Source: Sphingomonas radiodurans
GTDB lineage: Bacteria; Pseudomonadota; Alphaproteobacteria; Sphingomonadales; Sphingomonadaceae
Assembly (NCBI RefSeq): GCF_020866845.1
Contig: NZ_CP086594.1
Span: 1,736,001 to 1,800,000, forward strand
Length of the DNA: 64,000 nt
Direction of reading: 5' to 3'
Part shown: positions 7,510 to 17,076 of the stretch, piece after piece
How positions within the stretch are numbered: the stretch's first letter is position 1
How the letters are laid out: the number at the start of each line of letters is the position of its first letter
The notes under the pieces: generated by a model
The model's input: the letters and a program-made list of their open reading frames with translations, nothing else
The model's database searches: none
What the model was told of the DNA's origin: nothing
Position numbers and translations under genes: made by a program

Positions 7510-9828
7510 ATGGCGAGCAGGGCGGCGAGCAGGACGCAACCGTCCCTGTGGCGCGAAACGGTGAAGGCAGGCGCGGTGCGCAGCGGCGCGCTGGTCACCG
7601 CGATAATGCTGTTCGCCGCGACGCTGCTGATGGCGCTCGCGCTCGCCAGCTATCGTCCCGGCGACGGCGCGCTGAACACCGCCGCGGCTGGCCCGACAGG
7701 CAATCTCATCGGCGTGCCCGGCGCATGGTTCGCCGATCTCGCGCTCACGCTGTTCGGCCCCGCGGTGGCGCTGCTGCTGCCGGTCGCGCCGATCGTCGCG
7801 TTGCGCCTGTGGCGCGAGCAGCCGGCGGGCGCGTGGCAGCGGATGTTGCGCAATGCCACATTCGGCGTCGCGCTGATGGCGATCGCACTCGGCTGCGTCT
7901 CGGACGGCGCGGTGCTCGCGCTGCCGTTCGGCTGGGGCGGCGCGATTGGGCTCGGCGGAGTCGCCGCGGCGCGCTCCGGCCTCGCTTATGCCAATGATCC
8001 GCAGATCACCTGGTGGAGCATCGTCGCGCTCGGCCTCGTCACCGGCATTGCCGGCGCGATCGTCTGGGGCCGCAGCCTCGATCTCGACATGCCACGCGGC
8101 TGGCTCGCCCGCCGCCGCGCCCGCGCCGCCTACGCCGAAGACGCGTTCGATGACGATGCCGTGCAGGACGAGCCGCTCGAACTCGTCCGCAAGCAAGTCC
8201 CGCCACGCGCCGTCGCGCTACCCGACACGCGTCCCGCCCCCGTCATCAACGATCGCGCCACTGCGCCAGTCACAGCGCCCAAGCAGCAGCAGCCACGCCA
8301 GACCAGCCTCGACCTGCGCGACGATTTCCGCCTTCCGACCCTCGACATGTTGACGCCCGCGCCGCCGGCGCTGCCCGGCGCGATCGACAAGACTGCGCTC
8401 GAACGCAACGCGCGCCTGCTTGAAACCGTGCTTGACGATTTCAACGTCAAAGGTTCGATCGTCGAAGTCCGCCCCGGTCCCGTCGTCACGATGTACGAAC
8501 TCGAGCCCGCGCCCGGCATCAAGGCGACGCGCGTCATCAGCCTCGCCGACGACATCGCGCGCAACATGAGCGCGATTTCCGCGCGCGTCGCGACGATCCC
8601 CGGCCGCACCGTGATCGGCATCGAGCTGCCCAATCCAAAGCGCGAGATGGTGTCGCTGCACGAACTCATCGGCAGTCAGGCGTTCGAGGACCAGAACGCC
8701 TCGCTCCCCGTGATCCTCGGCAAGAACATCGCCGGCGATCCCGTCATCGCCGATCTCGCGCCGATGCCGCACCTGCTCGTCGCCGGCACTACCGGATCGG
8801 GCAAGTCGGTCGGGCTCAACGCGATGATCCTCTCCCTGCTGTATCGCCTCACCCCCGATCAGTGCCGCATGATCATGATCGATCCCAAGATGCTCGAACT
8901 GTCGATGTACGACGACATTCCGCATCTCCTCTCCCCCGTCGTCACCGATCCCGCGAAGGCCGTGCGCGCGCTCAAATGGGCGGTCGAGCAAATGGAGGAT
9001 CGCTACCGGCAGATGTCGTCGCTCGGCGTGCGCAGCCTCTCGGGCTTCAACGACAAGCTCCGCGCAGCAAAGGCCAAGGGCACCCCGCTCGGCCGCAAGG
9101 TCCAGTCGGGCTGGGACGAGAATGGCCGCCCGGTCTACGAGGAAGAACAGCTCGATTATCAGGTGCTGCCGCAGATCGTCGTGATCGTCGACGAGCTGGC
9201 GGACTTGATGATGACCGCCGGCAAGGAAGTCGAATTCCTCATCCAGCGGCTCGCGCAAAAGGCGCGCGCCGCCGGCATCCACCTTATCATGGCAACACAA
9301 CGCCCGTCGGTCGATGTCATCACCGGCGTCATCAAGGCGAACCTGCCGACGCGGATCAGCTTCCACGTCACGTCGAAGATCGATTCGCGCACCATCCTGG
9401 GCGAACAGGGCGCCGAGCAGCTGCTGGGCAAGGGCGACATGCTCTACATGCCCGGCGGCAAGGGCATCGTGCGCGTCCACGGCCCGTTCGTCAGCGACGA
9501 GGAAGTCCAGCGCGTCACCGATCACTGGCGTGCGCAGGGCCAGCCCGATTACATCTCGTCGGTCACCGAGGAGCCTGCCGAAAGCTTCGAAATGGAAGGC
9601 GCGCCGACCGGCGACGATTCCGCCGAGGACCAGCAATATCGCGCCGCGATCCAGTTAGTGTGCGGCAGCCAGAAGGCCTCGACCTCGTGGCTCCAGCGCC
9701 AGCTCCGCATCGGCTATAACTCAGCCGCCCGCCTGATCGAGCGGATGGAAAAGGACGGCATCGTCGGTCGTCCCGATCACGTCGGCCGCCGCGAAGTCCT
9801 CCGCGATACGGACGGTCAGCCAATCTAA
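7510..9828 (+). CDS. ftsK: DNA translocase FtsK
   Basis: A 772-residue protein with about four N-terminal membrane segments (residues about 25-50, 75-100, 115-140 and 165-185), a short Pro/Gln-rich linker (about 200-280), and a C-terminal RecA-like motor. Walker A is GTTGSGKS near residue 427; Walker B is [14 protein letters not shown]. The gamma winged-helix domain is at the end ([24 protein letters not shown]). FtsK pumps DNA through the septum toward dif during division and activates XerCD. The linker is much shorter than in E. coli FtsK, as is usual in alphaproteobacteria. The start ATG 7510 follows GGGGGCGGCACG. The gene ends 110 bp before a convergent LuxR-type gene. Confidence 0.97.
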   Translation: MASRAASRTQPSLWRETVKAGAVRSGALVTAIMLFAATLLMALALASYRPGDGALNTAAAGPTGNLIGVPGAWFADLALTLFGPAVALLLPVAPIVALRLWREQPAGAWQRMLRNATFGVALMAIALGCVSDGAVLALPFGWGGAIGLGGVAAARSGLAYANDPQITWWSIVALGLVTGIAGAIVWGRSLDLDMPRGWLARRRARAAYAEDAFDDDAVQDEPLELVRKQVPPRAVALPDTRPAPVINDRATAPVTAPKQQQPRQTSLDLRDDFRLPTLDMLTPAPPALPGAIDKTALERNARLLETVLDDFNVKGSIVEVRPGPVVTMYELEPAPGIKATRVISLADDIARNMSAISARVATIPGRTVIGIELPNPKREMVSLHELIGSQAFEDQNASLPVILGKNIAGDPVIADLAPMPHLLVAGTTGSGKSVGLNAMILSLLYRLTPDQCRMIMIDPKMLELSMYDDIPHLLSPVVTDPAKAVRALKWAVEQMEDRYRQMSSLGVRSLSGFNDKLRAAKAKGTPLGRKVQSGWDENGRPVYEEEQLDYQVLPQIVVIVDELADLMMTAGKEVEFLIQRLAQKARAAGIHLIMATQRPSVDVITGVIKANLPTRISFHVTSKIDSRTILGEQGAEQLLGKGDMLYMPGGKGIVRVHGPFVSDEEVQRVTDHWRAQGQPDYISSVTEEPAESFEMEGAPTGDDSAEDQQYRAAIQLVCGSQKASTSWLQRQLRIGYNSAARLIERMEKDGIVGRPDHVGRREVLRDTDGQPI

Positions 9829-9838
9829 GGAGCGCAGC

Positions 9839-9932
9839 TCCCTCTCCCCTCGGGGGAGAGGGCCGGGGTGAGGGCCTGTCCACGGGCGTGGGGCGCCGTT
9901 CATCAAGGCTCCCCTCCCGCTTGCGGGACGGG
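9839..9932. repeat. REP-like palindromic elements between ftsK and luxR-type gene
   Basis: A perfect 9-bp-arm hairpin (CCTCTCCCC at 9841-9849, GGGGAGAGG at 9853-9861) is followed by GGGGTGAGGGCCTGTC, and then a half-unit with CTCCCGC TT GCGGGA near 9913-9926. The same GAGGGCCTGTC tail occurs at 11927 and 14671, so this is a dispersed repeat family. It sits between converging genes and could also act as a bidirectional transcription stop, though no T-tract follows. Confidence 0.75.
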
Positions 9933-9938
9933 ATCGTA

Positions 9939-10892
9939 TCAAACCAACGCCGCAACACTATCCTCGACCAGCCGCACCAGCTCCACCTGCCCCTCCACCC
10001 GCAGCTTCGCATACACCCGCTTCGAATAATTCCGCGCCGTCTCGATCGTCAGCCCCAGCCGCGCCGCCGCCCCGACAATCGACTCCCCCGACCCGATCGC
10101 CGCCGCAAACCGCGCCTCGCTCGGCGCCAGCCCATGAAGCGCGGACAAGACCGCCGCCCGCGCCGCGAGATCGCCCCCGCCCGGCATCATCAACAGCCCC
10201 ACCGCGGCGACCGCGGGCACCACGTCCGTAGCAACAGCCACTGGCGGCGGCACAAGTAACAACCCCACCGGCTCGGCGTCCCCAATCACCACCGCCGTCG
10301 CCCACGACGGCGCCAGACAAAACGCCGCGATCGTCGCCCCCGCTTCGCTCCGCCCCGCCGCAAGCCGCTCGTCAACACCTCGCCCCAGCAGTCCCGCCGC
10401 ACCATCGGACAGCGCCAGAACGCGCGCATCGCGCCCCAGCGCCACCCATTCCACCGCCGCCTGCGACAGCGCGACATTCTCGACGCTCGCCCGCACGCGC
10501 TGCCGTTCCAGCGCGACCCGCGTCCGCAACGCCACCGCCAAATGCGGCGCAAGCGCCCCAAGCAACGCGCCATCCGCCGCCGAGAAGTCGGATGACCGCC
10601 GCCGAATGACGAGCCACAAGCTCACTCCGTCCGCGTCCGCACGCACCACGCGTCCAAACCCCGCCCCCGGGTCGATCCCCTCCTCCACCGGATAGACTCG
10701 CCCGCCGCGCAACCCCGCGAGCCAGTCGTCGGCCACAGGATTTGCGGTCGTGCTTGCGATCAGCGTGACCTCATCCGAGCGCACCCGGCGCGTCAGCCGC
10801 TTGCGGAACAACGCCCACGGCTGCGGTTCGCCGTGCACGCCGTCATATAGCGGGATGAGCAGGTCGGTCTCGTCGATACGCGCGATCGGCAT
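9939..10892 (-). CDS. LuxR-type helix-turn-helix transcriptional regulator
   Basis: A 317-residue protein from ATG 10892. The last 65 residues form a LuxR/GerE winged-less [22 protein letters not shown], then [20 protein letters not shown] with the recognition helix and the Thr-Ala-Arg positions typical of the family. The N-terminal 240 residues look like a degenerate PAS/GAF sensing region with no clear cofactor residues, so the signal is unknown. It is divergent from cysD with a 74-bp intergenic region that also contains a parS-like site. It could regulate the sulfate operon, but this is only positional. Confidence 0.8.
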   Translation of the reverse strand: MPIARIDETDLLIPLYDGVHGEPQPWALFRKRLTRRVRSDEVTLIASTTANPVADDWLAGLRGGRVYPVEEGIDPGAGFGRVVRADADGVSLWLVIRRRSSDFSAADGALLGALAPHLAVALRTRVALERQRVRASVENVALSQAAVEWVALGRDARVLALSDGAAGLLGRGVDERLAAGRSEAGATIAAFCLAPSWATAVVIGDAEPVGLLLVPPPVAVATDVVPAVAAVGLLMMPGGGDLAARAAVLSALHGLAPSEARFAAAIGSGESIVGAAARLGLTIETARNYSKRVYAKLRVEGQVELVRLVEDSVAALV

Positions 10893-10939
10893 CAGCTATC
10901 CTCCCATATGGGAGGTTCCCTGTCACGCAGCGCTTGCCA

Positions 10940-10955
10940 TGTTCCACGTGGATCA
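10940..10955. promoter_or_regulatory. parS-like site upstream of cysD
   Basis: The 16-mer TGTTCCACGTGGATCA differs by one base from the perfect palindrome at 19338-19353 and by a few from the widely conserved ParB site. It lies in the cysD/luxR-type intergenic gap about 9 kb from parAB. Whether ParB binds here needs ChIP. Confidence 0.6.
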
Positions 10956-10966
10956 TCGGAGCGATC

Positions 10967-11884
10967 ATGACCGCACGCACCCTCACTCATCTCGAACGGC
11001 TCGAGGCCGAATCGATTCACATCATGCGAGAGGTGGTCGCCGAGAGCGAACGCCCGGTGATGCTATATTCGGTCGGCAAGGATTCGGCCGTGATGCTGCA
11101 TCTAGCGCGCAAGGCCTTCCATCCTGCCCCGCCGCCCTTCCCGCTGCTCCATGTCGACACGACGTGGAAGTTCGCCGCGATGTACGAGATGCGCGATCGC
11201 ATGGCGCGCGAGAGCGGGATGGAATTGCTCGTCTACAAGAACCCCGAGGCGCAGGCACGCGGCATCAATCCGTTCGATCACGGCCCGCTCCACACTGACA
11301 TGTGGAAGACCGAGGGCCTCAAACAGGCGCTCGACAAATACGGCTTCGACGTCGCCTTCGGCGGCGCGCGGCGTGACGAGGAGAAGAGCCGCGCCAAGGA
11401 GCGCGTCTTCTCGTTCCGCTCGGCGAACCACCGCTGGGATCCAAAGAACCAGCGCCCCGAGCTCTGGAACCTCTACAACGCGCGCAAATCGAAGGGCGAA
11501 TCGATCCGCGTCTTCCCGATCTCGAACTGGACCGAGCTCGATATCTGGCAGTATATCCAGCTCAACGACATCCCCATCGTCCCACTCTATTTCAGCGCCG
11601 TCCGCCCGACCTATGAGCATGACGGCCAGCTTTTCATGGCCGACGACCTCGACCGGCTCGAACAGGTGATGGGCCGCAAGCCCGAGATCACCGAACGCTC
11701 GATCCGCTTCCGCACGCTCGGCTGCTTCCCGCTGACCGGCGCGGTGGAAAGCGACGCCGCGACGCTTTCCGACGTGATCCGGGAAATGCTGCTGACCACC
11801 ACCAGCGAACGTCAGGGACGCGTGATCGACAAGGACGCCGGCGCGGCGAGCATGGAAAAGAAGAAGCAGGAAGGGTATTTCTGA
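10967..11884 (+). CDS. cysD: Sulfate adenylyltransferase subunit 2
   Basis: A 305-residue PAPS-reductase-like ATP pyrophosphatase. ATG 10967 follows CGGAGC; the frame could extend to 10934 but that part matches no CysD sequence. Key motif is the PP-loop [15 protein letters not shown] near residue 30. It contains [18 protein letters not shown], and ends KKKQEGYF, as CysD proteins do. With CysN it makes adenosine phosphosulfate from sulfate and ATP in assimilation. Its stop overlaps the cysNC start by one base (TGATG). Confidence 0.97.
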   Translation: MTARTLTHLERLEAESIHIMREVVAESERPVMLYSVGKDSAVMLHLARKAFHPAPPPFPLLHVDTTWKFAAMYEMRDRMARESGMELLVYKNPEAQARGINPFDHGPLHTDMWKTEGLKQALDKYGFDVAFGGARRDEEKSRAKERVFSFRSANHRWDPKNQRPELWNLYNARKSKGESIRVFPISNWTELDIWQYIQLNDIPIVPLYFSAVRPTYEHDGQLFMADDLDRLEQVMGRKPEITERSIRFRTLGCFPLTGAVESDAATLSDVIREMLLTTTSERQGRVIDKDAGAASMEKKKQEGYF

Positions 11885-13890
11885 TGGCCGACGCAACTTC
11901 TCCCCTCCCGCTTGCGGGAGGGGCCGGGGGAGGGCCTGTCGCCTCCGCGACACCGCTTGAGGACACCCCCTCCCCCAACCCCTCCCGCGAGCGGGAGGGG
12001 AGCTACCAGGTCGATGCCCTCATCGCGCAGGACATCGACGCCTATCTCACCAGCCACCAGCACAAGTCGCTGCTGCGTTTCATCACCTGCGGCTCGGTCG
12101 ATGACGGCAAGTCCACGCTGATTGGCCGGCTCCTCTACGATTCGAAGATGATCTTCGAAGATCAGCTCGCCGCGCTCGAAAGCGACTCAAAGAAGGTCGG
12201 CACGCAAGGCCAGGAGATCGACTTCGCGCTCCTCGTCGACGGCCTTGCCGCGGAACGCGAACAGGGCATCACGATCGACGTCGCCTATCGCTTCTTCTCG
12301 ACCGAAAAGCGCAAGTTCATCGTCGCCGACACCCCAGGCCACGAACAATATACGCGCAACATGGTCACCGGCGCCTCGACCGCCGATCTCGCGGTGATCT
12401 TGATCGACGCGCGCAAGGGGGTGCTCACCCAGACGCGCCGCCACAGCTACCTCGCGCACCTCATCGGCATCCGCAATCTGGTGCTCGCGGTGAACAAGAT
12501 GGATCTCGTCGGCTACGACCAGGCAACCTACGACGCGATCGTCGCGGATTATGCCGCCTTCGCCGCCTCGATCGGCATCACCGAGTTCACCGCGATCCCG
12601 ATCTCAGGGTTCAAGGGCGACAACATCACCACCGCGTCGTCCAACACGCCATGGTACGCCGGCCCGACGCTGATCGCGCATCTGGAAGCGGTCGAGATCA
12701 ACGCCGAGGCCGATCAGGCCAAGCCCTTCCGTCTCCCCGTCCAGTGGGTCAACCGCCCCAACCTCGACTTCCGTGGTTTTGCTGGCCTCATTGCCACCGG
12801 CACGATCAAGCCCGGCGATCCCGTCCGCATCCTCCCCTCGGGCAAGACGACCACCGTTTCCCGCATCGTCACGCTCGACGGCGATCTCGACGAAGCCGTC
12901 GCTGGCCAGTCCGTCACGCTCACCCTCGCCGACGAGGTCGATTGCTCACGCGGTGACGTGATCGCGCTCGCCAGCGCACCACCCGAAGTCGCCGACCAAT
13001 TCGAAGCGACGATCGTCTGGATGGCCGAGGACGAGATGCTCCCCGGCCGCTCCTATTGGCTGAAACTCGCCACGCAGACCGCGACTGCCACGGTCGGCGC
13101 GCCGAAATACCAGATCAACGTCAACACGATGGAGCAGCTCGCCGCCAAGACGCTTGATCTCAACGCAATCGGCGTCGCGAACCTCTCCACCGACAAGCCG
13201 CTCGTGTTCGAATCCTACGCCGACAATCGCACGCTCGGTGGCTTCATCCTCGTCGACAAGCTCACCAATGCGACGGTTGCCGCGGGCATGCTGCACTTCT
13301 CGCTCCGCCGCGCGCAGAACATCCATTGGCAGGCGATGGAGATCAGCCGCGAGACGCACGCGACGCTCAAGAATCAGAAGCCCGTCGTGCTGTGGTTCAC
13401 CGGGCTGTCGGGCGCAGGCAAGTCGACGATCGCCAACATCGTCGAGCGGAAGCTGGTGCGGATGAATCGCCACACCTTCCTGCTCGATGGCGATAACGTG
13501 CGCCACGGCCTCAACCGTGATCTCGGCTTCACCGATGCCGATCGCGTCGAGAACATCCGCCGCGTCGGCGAGGTGGCGCGCCTGATGACCGATGCCGGGC
13601 TCATCGTCGTCACCGCGTTCATCTCGCCCTTCCGCGCCGAGCGCGACATGGTGCGCCAGATGATGCAGCCCGGCGAGTTCATCGAGGTCCATATCGATAC
13701 GACGCTCGCCGAGGCCGAGCGCCGCGACGTGAAGGGCCTCTACGCCAAGGCCCGCGCTGGCCAACTCGCGAACTTCACCGGCATCGACAGCCCGTACGAG
13801 GCCCCCGAGGATCCCGAGATCCACATCGACACCACGACGATGACGCCCGATGAAGCGGCCGACCTGATCATCCAGAGGATCATTCCATGA
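11884..13890 (+). CDS. cysNC: Bifunctional sulfate adenylyltransferase subunit 1 / adenylylsulfate kinase
   Basis: A 668-residue fusion. Residues about 62-460 are the CysN GTPase: G1 GSVDDGKST near 70, [12 protein letters not shown] for G3, and NKMDLVG for G4. Residues about 490-668 are APS kinase with P-loop GLSGAGKST near 507, [10 protein letters not shown], and [11 protein letters not shown]. Together these activate sulfate and phosphorylate APS to PAPS. The first 40 residues ([26 protein letters not shown]) are not CysN-like; they are the translation of a palindromic repeat (11900-12002). The true fold starts around [12 protein letters not shown]. An alternative start inside the repeat cannot be excluded, but no ATG or good site precedes codon 41. 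Confidence 0.96.
   Translation: MADATSPLPLAGGAGGGPVASATPLEDTPSPNPSREREGSYQVDALIAQDIDAYLTSHQHKSLLRFITCGSVDDGKSTLIGRLLYDSKMIFEDQLAALESDSKKVGTQGQEIDFALLVDGLAAEREQGITIDVAYRFFSTEKRKFIVADTPGHEQYTRNMVTGASTADLAVILIDARKGVLTQTRRHSYLAHLIGIRNLVLAVNKMDLVGYDQATYDAIVADYAAFAASIGITEFTAIPISGFKGDNITTASSNTPWYAGPTLIAHLEAVEINAEADQAKPFRLPVQWVNRPNLDFRGFAGLIATGTIKPGDPVRILPSGKTTTVSRIVTLDGDLDEAVAGQSVTLTLADEVDCSRGDVIALASAPPEVADQFEATIVWMAEDEMLPGRSYWLKLATQTATATVGAPKYQINVNTMEQLAAKTLDLNAIGVANLSTDKPLVFESYADNRTLGGFILVDKLTNATVAAGMLHFSLRRAQNIHWQAMEISRETHATLKNQKPVVLWFTGLSGAGKSTIANIVERKLVRMNRHTFLLDGDNVRHGLNRDLGFTDADRVENIRRVGEVARLMTDAGLIVVTAFISPFRAERDMVRQMMQPGEFIEVHIDTTLAEAERRDVKGLYAKARAGQLANFTGIDSPYEAPEDPEIHIDTTTMTPDEAADLIIQRIIP
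11900..12002. repeat. Paired palindromic repeat inside the 5' end of cysNC
   Basis: Two 10-bp-arm hairpins, CCCCTCCCGC (11902-11911) with GCGGGAGGGG (11914-11923), and the same arms at 11979-12000, face each other in inverted orientation around a centre with GAGGGCCTGTC and its partner GACACCCCCTCCC. The same paired structure follows cysQ at 14643-14742. Here it is in frame and contributes about 35 codons to the protein. Confidence 0.88.
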
Positions 13891-14636
13891 CCAATCAGAT
13901 GACGGACGCTGAACTTGCCGCGCACCTGGCCGAAGCCGCCGGCCGCATCCTGATCGAAGTGCGCGATTCGGGCGTCTTTTCCGAAAAAGCGCTCGGCAAG
14001 GCGGGCGATCAGACCGCCAACCAGTTCCTCGTCCACGCGATCCGCGAGGCCCGCCCTGACGACGGCCTGCTCTCCGAAGAGATGAAGTGCGACGGTGACC
14101 GGCTGACCAAGTCGCGCGTCTGGATCGTCGATCCCGTCGATGGCACGCGCGAATATGGCGAAAAGCGTGATGACTGGGCGGTCCATGTCGGGCTGGCAGT
14201 CGATGGCGTTGCGACAATCGGCGCGGTGGCGCTTCCCGGCACCGGCCTTGTCCTTCGCTCCGACCAACCGCAGCCCGTCCCGCCACCCGCCAATCCGCTG
14301 CGCATGCTAGTCAGCCGCAGCCGGCCCGCGAAAGAGGCGCTCGCCGTCGCCGAGCGACTCGGCGCGACGCTCGTTCCGATGGGTTCGGCTGGTGCCAAGG
14401 CGATGGCGGTCGTCCGCGGTGAGGCGGATATCTACCTACACTCCGGCGGCCAGTACGAATGGGACTCCGCCGCCCCGATCGCGGTCGCGGCTGCGTATGG
14501 CCTGCACTGCTCACGCATCGACGGCAGCCCGCTCGTCTACAATCAGGAGGACGTCTACCTCCCCGATCTGCTGATCTGCCCACAGGAATTGGCCGAACAG
14601 ATCCTCGCGCTGATCAAGGAAACAACGCCCGCCTAA
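13887..14636 (+). CDS. cysQ: 3'(2'),5'-bisphosphate nucleotidase
   Basis: A 249-residue inositol-monophosphatase-fold enzyme. ATG 13887 overlaps the end of cysNC by 4 bases. Metal-binding motifs: LLSEE near residue 65, [13 protein letters not shown] (DPxDG-T) near 85, and [10 protein letters not shown] near 195. CysQ removes the 3'-phosphate from PAP and PAPS, recycling the product of sulfate reduction or sulfotransfer. The operon order cysD-cysNC-cysQ suggests that PAP turnover matters here. A paired palindromic repeat follows the stop. Confidence 0.93.
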   Translation: MTNQMTDAELAAHLAEAAGRILIEVRDSGVFSEKALGKAGDQTANQFLVHAIREARPDDGLLSEEMKCDGDRLTKSRVWIVDPVDGTREYGEKRDDWAVHVGLAVDGVATIGAVALPGTGLVLRSDQPQPVPPPANPLRMLVSRSRPAKEALAVAERLGATLVPMGSAGAKAMAVVRGEADIYLHSGGQYEWDSAAPIAVAAAYGLHCSRIDGSPLVYNQEDVYLPDLLICPQELAEQILALIKETTPA

Positions 14637-14642
14637 TCTAAT

Positions 14643-14742
14643 CCCCCTCCCGCTTGCGGGAGGGGTTAGGGGAGGGCCTGTCCCAAAGGACACCGCCCAA
14701 AATATCCCCTCCCCCGACCCCTCCCGCAAGCGGGAGGGGAGA
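14643..14742. repeat. Paired palindromic repeat after cysQ
   Basis: Hairpin arms CCCCTCCCGC / GCGGGAGGGG at 14644-14665, then GGGGAGGGCCTGTC, a short centre, and an inverted copy with CTCCCGCAAGCGGGAG near 14721-14736. It nearly matches the element at 11900-12002, differing mainly in the centre. It lies between converging cysQ and the hydrolase gene, the usual site of such elements. Confidence 0.88.
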
Positions 14743-14745
14743 AGA

Positions 14746-15447
14746 TTACCCCAGATGCTCAGCGAAGAACGCGGCAGTCCGCTCGTCCGCCAGGTTCGCC
14801 GCCGCTTCGGACCGGCGATCCCCCATCTCGGTCGCGAAGCCGTGGTCCTCGCCGGCATAATCGTACAGCGTCACCTTGGGATGATCGTCGAGCCCCTCGT
14901 GCATCCGCTGCTGCGATGCCTTGTCGACGAACCCATCCTCGGTCGGGATGTGCAGTAGCACCGGGTGCGCAATCGCATGCTTCTCGCCGAGCAGCCCGTC
15001 GATCCCGACGCCATAATAGCCGACGCTGGCATCGATATCGGTGCGGCACGCGGTCATGAACGCCAGCCGCCCGCCGAGGCAATAACCCACCGCGCCGACC
15101 TTGCCCGAACCACCGAGCAGTTCGCGCGCTGCATGGATCGAGGCCTCGATATCGCGGATCCCCGCATCCTGATCGAACTGCCCGAACAGCGAGAGCCCCC
15201 GCTGCATCTCCTCGGGCACATCCGGATTCAGCGCGACGCCCGGTTCGATGCGCCAGAACAAATCCGGTGCGATCGCCAGATAGCCCTGCGCCGCCAGTCG
15301 ATCGCACTTCTGGCGGATGCCCGGGTTCACCCCGAACACTTCTTGGATCACGATGATCGCCGCGGTCGGCGCACTTGCCGGATCGGCCCGATAGGCCTTG
15401 AATGTTCCCTCGCCGTTCAGCGCGGCGACGTCGATCATTTCACCCAT
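14746..15447 (-). CDS. Dienelactone hydrolase family protein
   Basis: A 233-residue alpha/beta hydrolase starting at ATG 15447, with GAGGAG 7-12 bases upstream; ATG 15465 is a less likely start. The catalytic triad is visible: Cys in GAVGYCLGGR near residue 117, Asp in TEDGFVD, and His in AGEDHGF. The motif IVIQEVFGVNPGIR is the conserved DLH beta-strand-3 region with the Glu that hydrogen-bonds the Cys. It hydrolyses lactones or esters in the cytoplasm; physiological substrate is unknown. Divergent from the DUF6489-like gene. Confidence 0.9.
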   Translation of the reverse strand: MGEMIDVAALNGEGTFKAYRADPASAPTAAIIVIQEVFGVNPGIRQKCDRLAAQGYLAIAPDLFWRIEPGVALNPDVPEEMQRGLSLFGQFDQDAGIRDIEASIHAARELLGGSGKVGAVGYCLGGRLAFMTACRTDIDASVGYYGVGIDGLLGEKHAIAHPVLLHIPTEDGFVDKASQQRMHEGLDDHPKVTLYDYAGEDHGFATEMGDRRSEAAANLADERTAAFFAEHLG

Positions 15448-15565
15448 AAGGCTCTCCTCATCCATTCCGAAGTATCTGCAATGGTTGCGGCATGGCCGCT
15501 ATCACGCGCATAAGAAACGCGGGTGACGCTACCGTCGCCGGCGGTACGGCTCAAGGGAACACTGG

Positions 15566-15799
15566 ATGAAGGTCACGATCGAAGTCGATTGCTCGCCCGA
15601 AGAAGCGCGCCGCGTGATGGGCCTGCCCGATCTCACGCCTCTCCATGATCAATATGTCGCGATGATGCAGGAAACGATGCAGAATGGCGTCCGCCCCGAA
15701 CTGTTGGAAAGCATGGTGAAGAACTGGACACCAATGGGCGAGGCTGGCGCGGCCTTCTGGCGACGGCTGTTCGATGCGGGAACCAAGCCCGGCGGGTGA
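15566..15799 (+). CDS. DUF6489-like small protein
   Basis: A 77-residue soluble protein (MKVTIEVDCSPEEARRVMGL) with a conserved PDLTPLHDQY segment and AFWRRLFD near the end. I recall this small family (DUF6489) as adjacent to mnmE in sphingomonads, and here its TGA overlaps the mnmE start by one base (TGATG). Function unknown. ATG 15566 follows AAGGGAACACTGG. Confidence 0.75.
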   Translation: MKVTIEVDCSPEEARRVMGLPDLTPLHDQYVAMMQETMQNGVRPELLESMVKNWTPMGEAGAAFWRRLFDAGTKPGG

Positions 15800-17076
15800 T
15801 GCACGACACGATCTTTGCGGTCTCGAGCGGCCGCCCGCCCGCGGCAATCGCCGTCCTCCGCATCAGCGGCGCAGGCGCGGTCGCCGCGGGAGAGCAGCTC
15901 GCCGGGTCGCTTCCACCACCACGCCGCGCCGGCGTGCGGACCCTGCACGCACCCGATCGCGCAATCCTCGATCGCGCGCTGGTGCTGCACTTCCCCGCCC
16001 CCGCCACCGCGACCGGCGAGGATCTCGTCGAGCTTCACCTCCACGGCGGACGCGCCGTCGTCGCTGCGGTCGAGGCAGCGCTTGCCGCCCTCCCCGGCCT
16101 GCGCCCCGCCCTCCCCGGCGAATTCACCCGCCGCGCCCTGTCGAACGGCCGCATCGATCTCCTCCAGGCACAGGGCCTCGCCGATTTGCTTGCGGCCGAG
16201 ACCGAGCAGCAGCGCAAGCAAGCGATCGACAGCGCCGAGGGGCTGGTCAGCCGAATGGTCGCCGGATGGATGGCGGACTGCGCCGGCGTTGCCGCGCTCA
16301 TCGAAGCCGCGATCGACTTCGAAGACGAGGAGGACGTCGCGGCCGCAGACGACGCGCTGCTCGACCGAACCACGGAGGCGCTGGTCGCGGCGCTGGACAG
16401 CGTGCTCGCCCGCCCATCGGTCGAACGGTATGGCGAAGGCATCCGCGTCGTACTCGTCGGCCCGACCAACGCTGGTAAGTCGTCACTGTTTAATGCCTTG
16501 CTCGGCCGCGATGCCGCGATCGTGTCTGCGATCGCGGGCACGACGCGCGATCGCGTCGAAGCCAGCGTCATGCGGCGCGGGCGCATCTATACATTGGTCG
16601 ATACTGCCGGACTGCGCGATGAGACGCACGATCCGATCGAGCGGATCGGCATTGATCGCGCCATTGCCGCGCGCGCTGGAGCCGACGTCATCCTCGACCT
16701 CGTCGGGCTGCCCTCCAGCGACGCCCGCTCCCTGGCGGTCTACGCGCGTGCTGACGTCCGACCACCGTCCAGCACCAGCGACATGCTCGAAACGTCCACC
16801 ACGGATCTTGCCAGCATCGATCGCCTCTGGTCGGCGATCGAACAACGCGGCGATGCCGTCCTGCAGTCAGCCGACGGCCCTACCTTCCACGAGGCCCAAC
16901 GCCACCTGCTCGGCAGCGCGCGGGCCGCACTATCCGCCTCGATCGGATCATCCGACTTGCTGTTGCGCGCGGAAGAGGTACGAACCGCATCGCGCTCGCT
17001 CGGCACTCTACTTGGCGTCGATGCCACCGAAGCGATGCTCGACGCGTTGTTTGCGCGTTTTTGCGTAGGGAAGTGA
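15799..17076 (+). CDS. mnmE: tRNA modification GTPase MnmE
   Basis: A 425-residue protein with an N-terminal formyl-THF-binding domain ([35 protein letters not shown]), a central helical domain, an inserted G domain (P-loop [10 protein letters not shown] near residue 219; GTTRD switch I; DTAGLRD for G3) and the C-terminal FCVGK whose Cys is the family signature. With MnmG it modifies the wobble uridine of tRNAs. Oddity: the NKxD (G4) guanine-recognition motif is not seen; the equivalent place reads AVYARADV. It is overlapped by mnmG by one base. Confidence 0.95.
   Translation: MHDTIFAVSSGRPPAAIAVLRISGAGAVAAGEQLAGSLPPPRRAGVRTLHAPDRAILDRALVLHFPAPATATGEDLVELHLHGGRAVVAAVEAALAALPGLRPALPGEFTRRALSNGRIDLLQAQGLADLLAAETEQQRKQAIDSAEGLVSRMVAGWMADCAGVAALIEAAIDFEDEEDVAAADDALLDRTTEALVAALDSVLARPSVERYGEGIRVVLVGPTNAGKSSLFNALLGRDAAIVSAIAGTTRDRVEASVMRRGRIYTLVDTAGLRDETHDPIERIGIDRAIAARAGADVILDLVGLPSSDARSLAVYARADVRPPSSTSDMLETSTTDLASIDRLWSAIEQRGDAVLQSADGPTFHEAQRHLLGSARAALSASIGSSDLLLRAEEVRTASRSLGTLLGVDATEAMLDALFARFCVGK

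Noticed and set aside
8218..9636. Minus-strand frame of 472 codons
   Set aside because: Complement of the ftsK motor domain; ftsK is certain.
12946..14286. Minus-strand frame of 446 codons
   Set aside because: Complement of cysNC and cysQ, both well supported.
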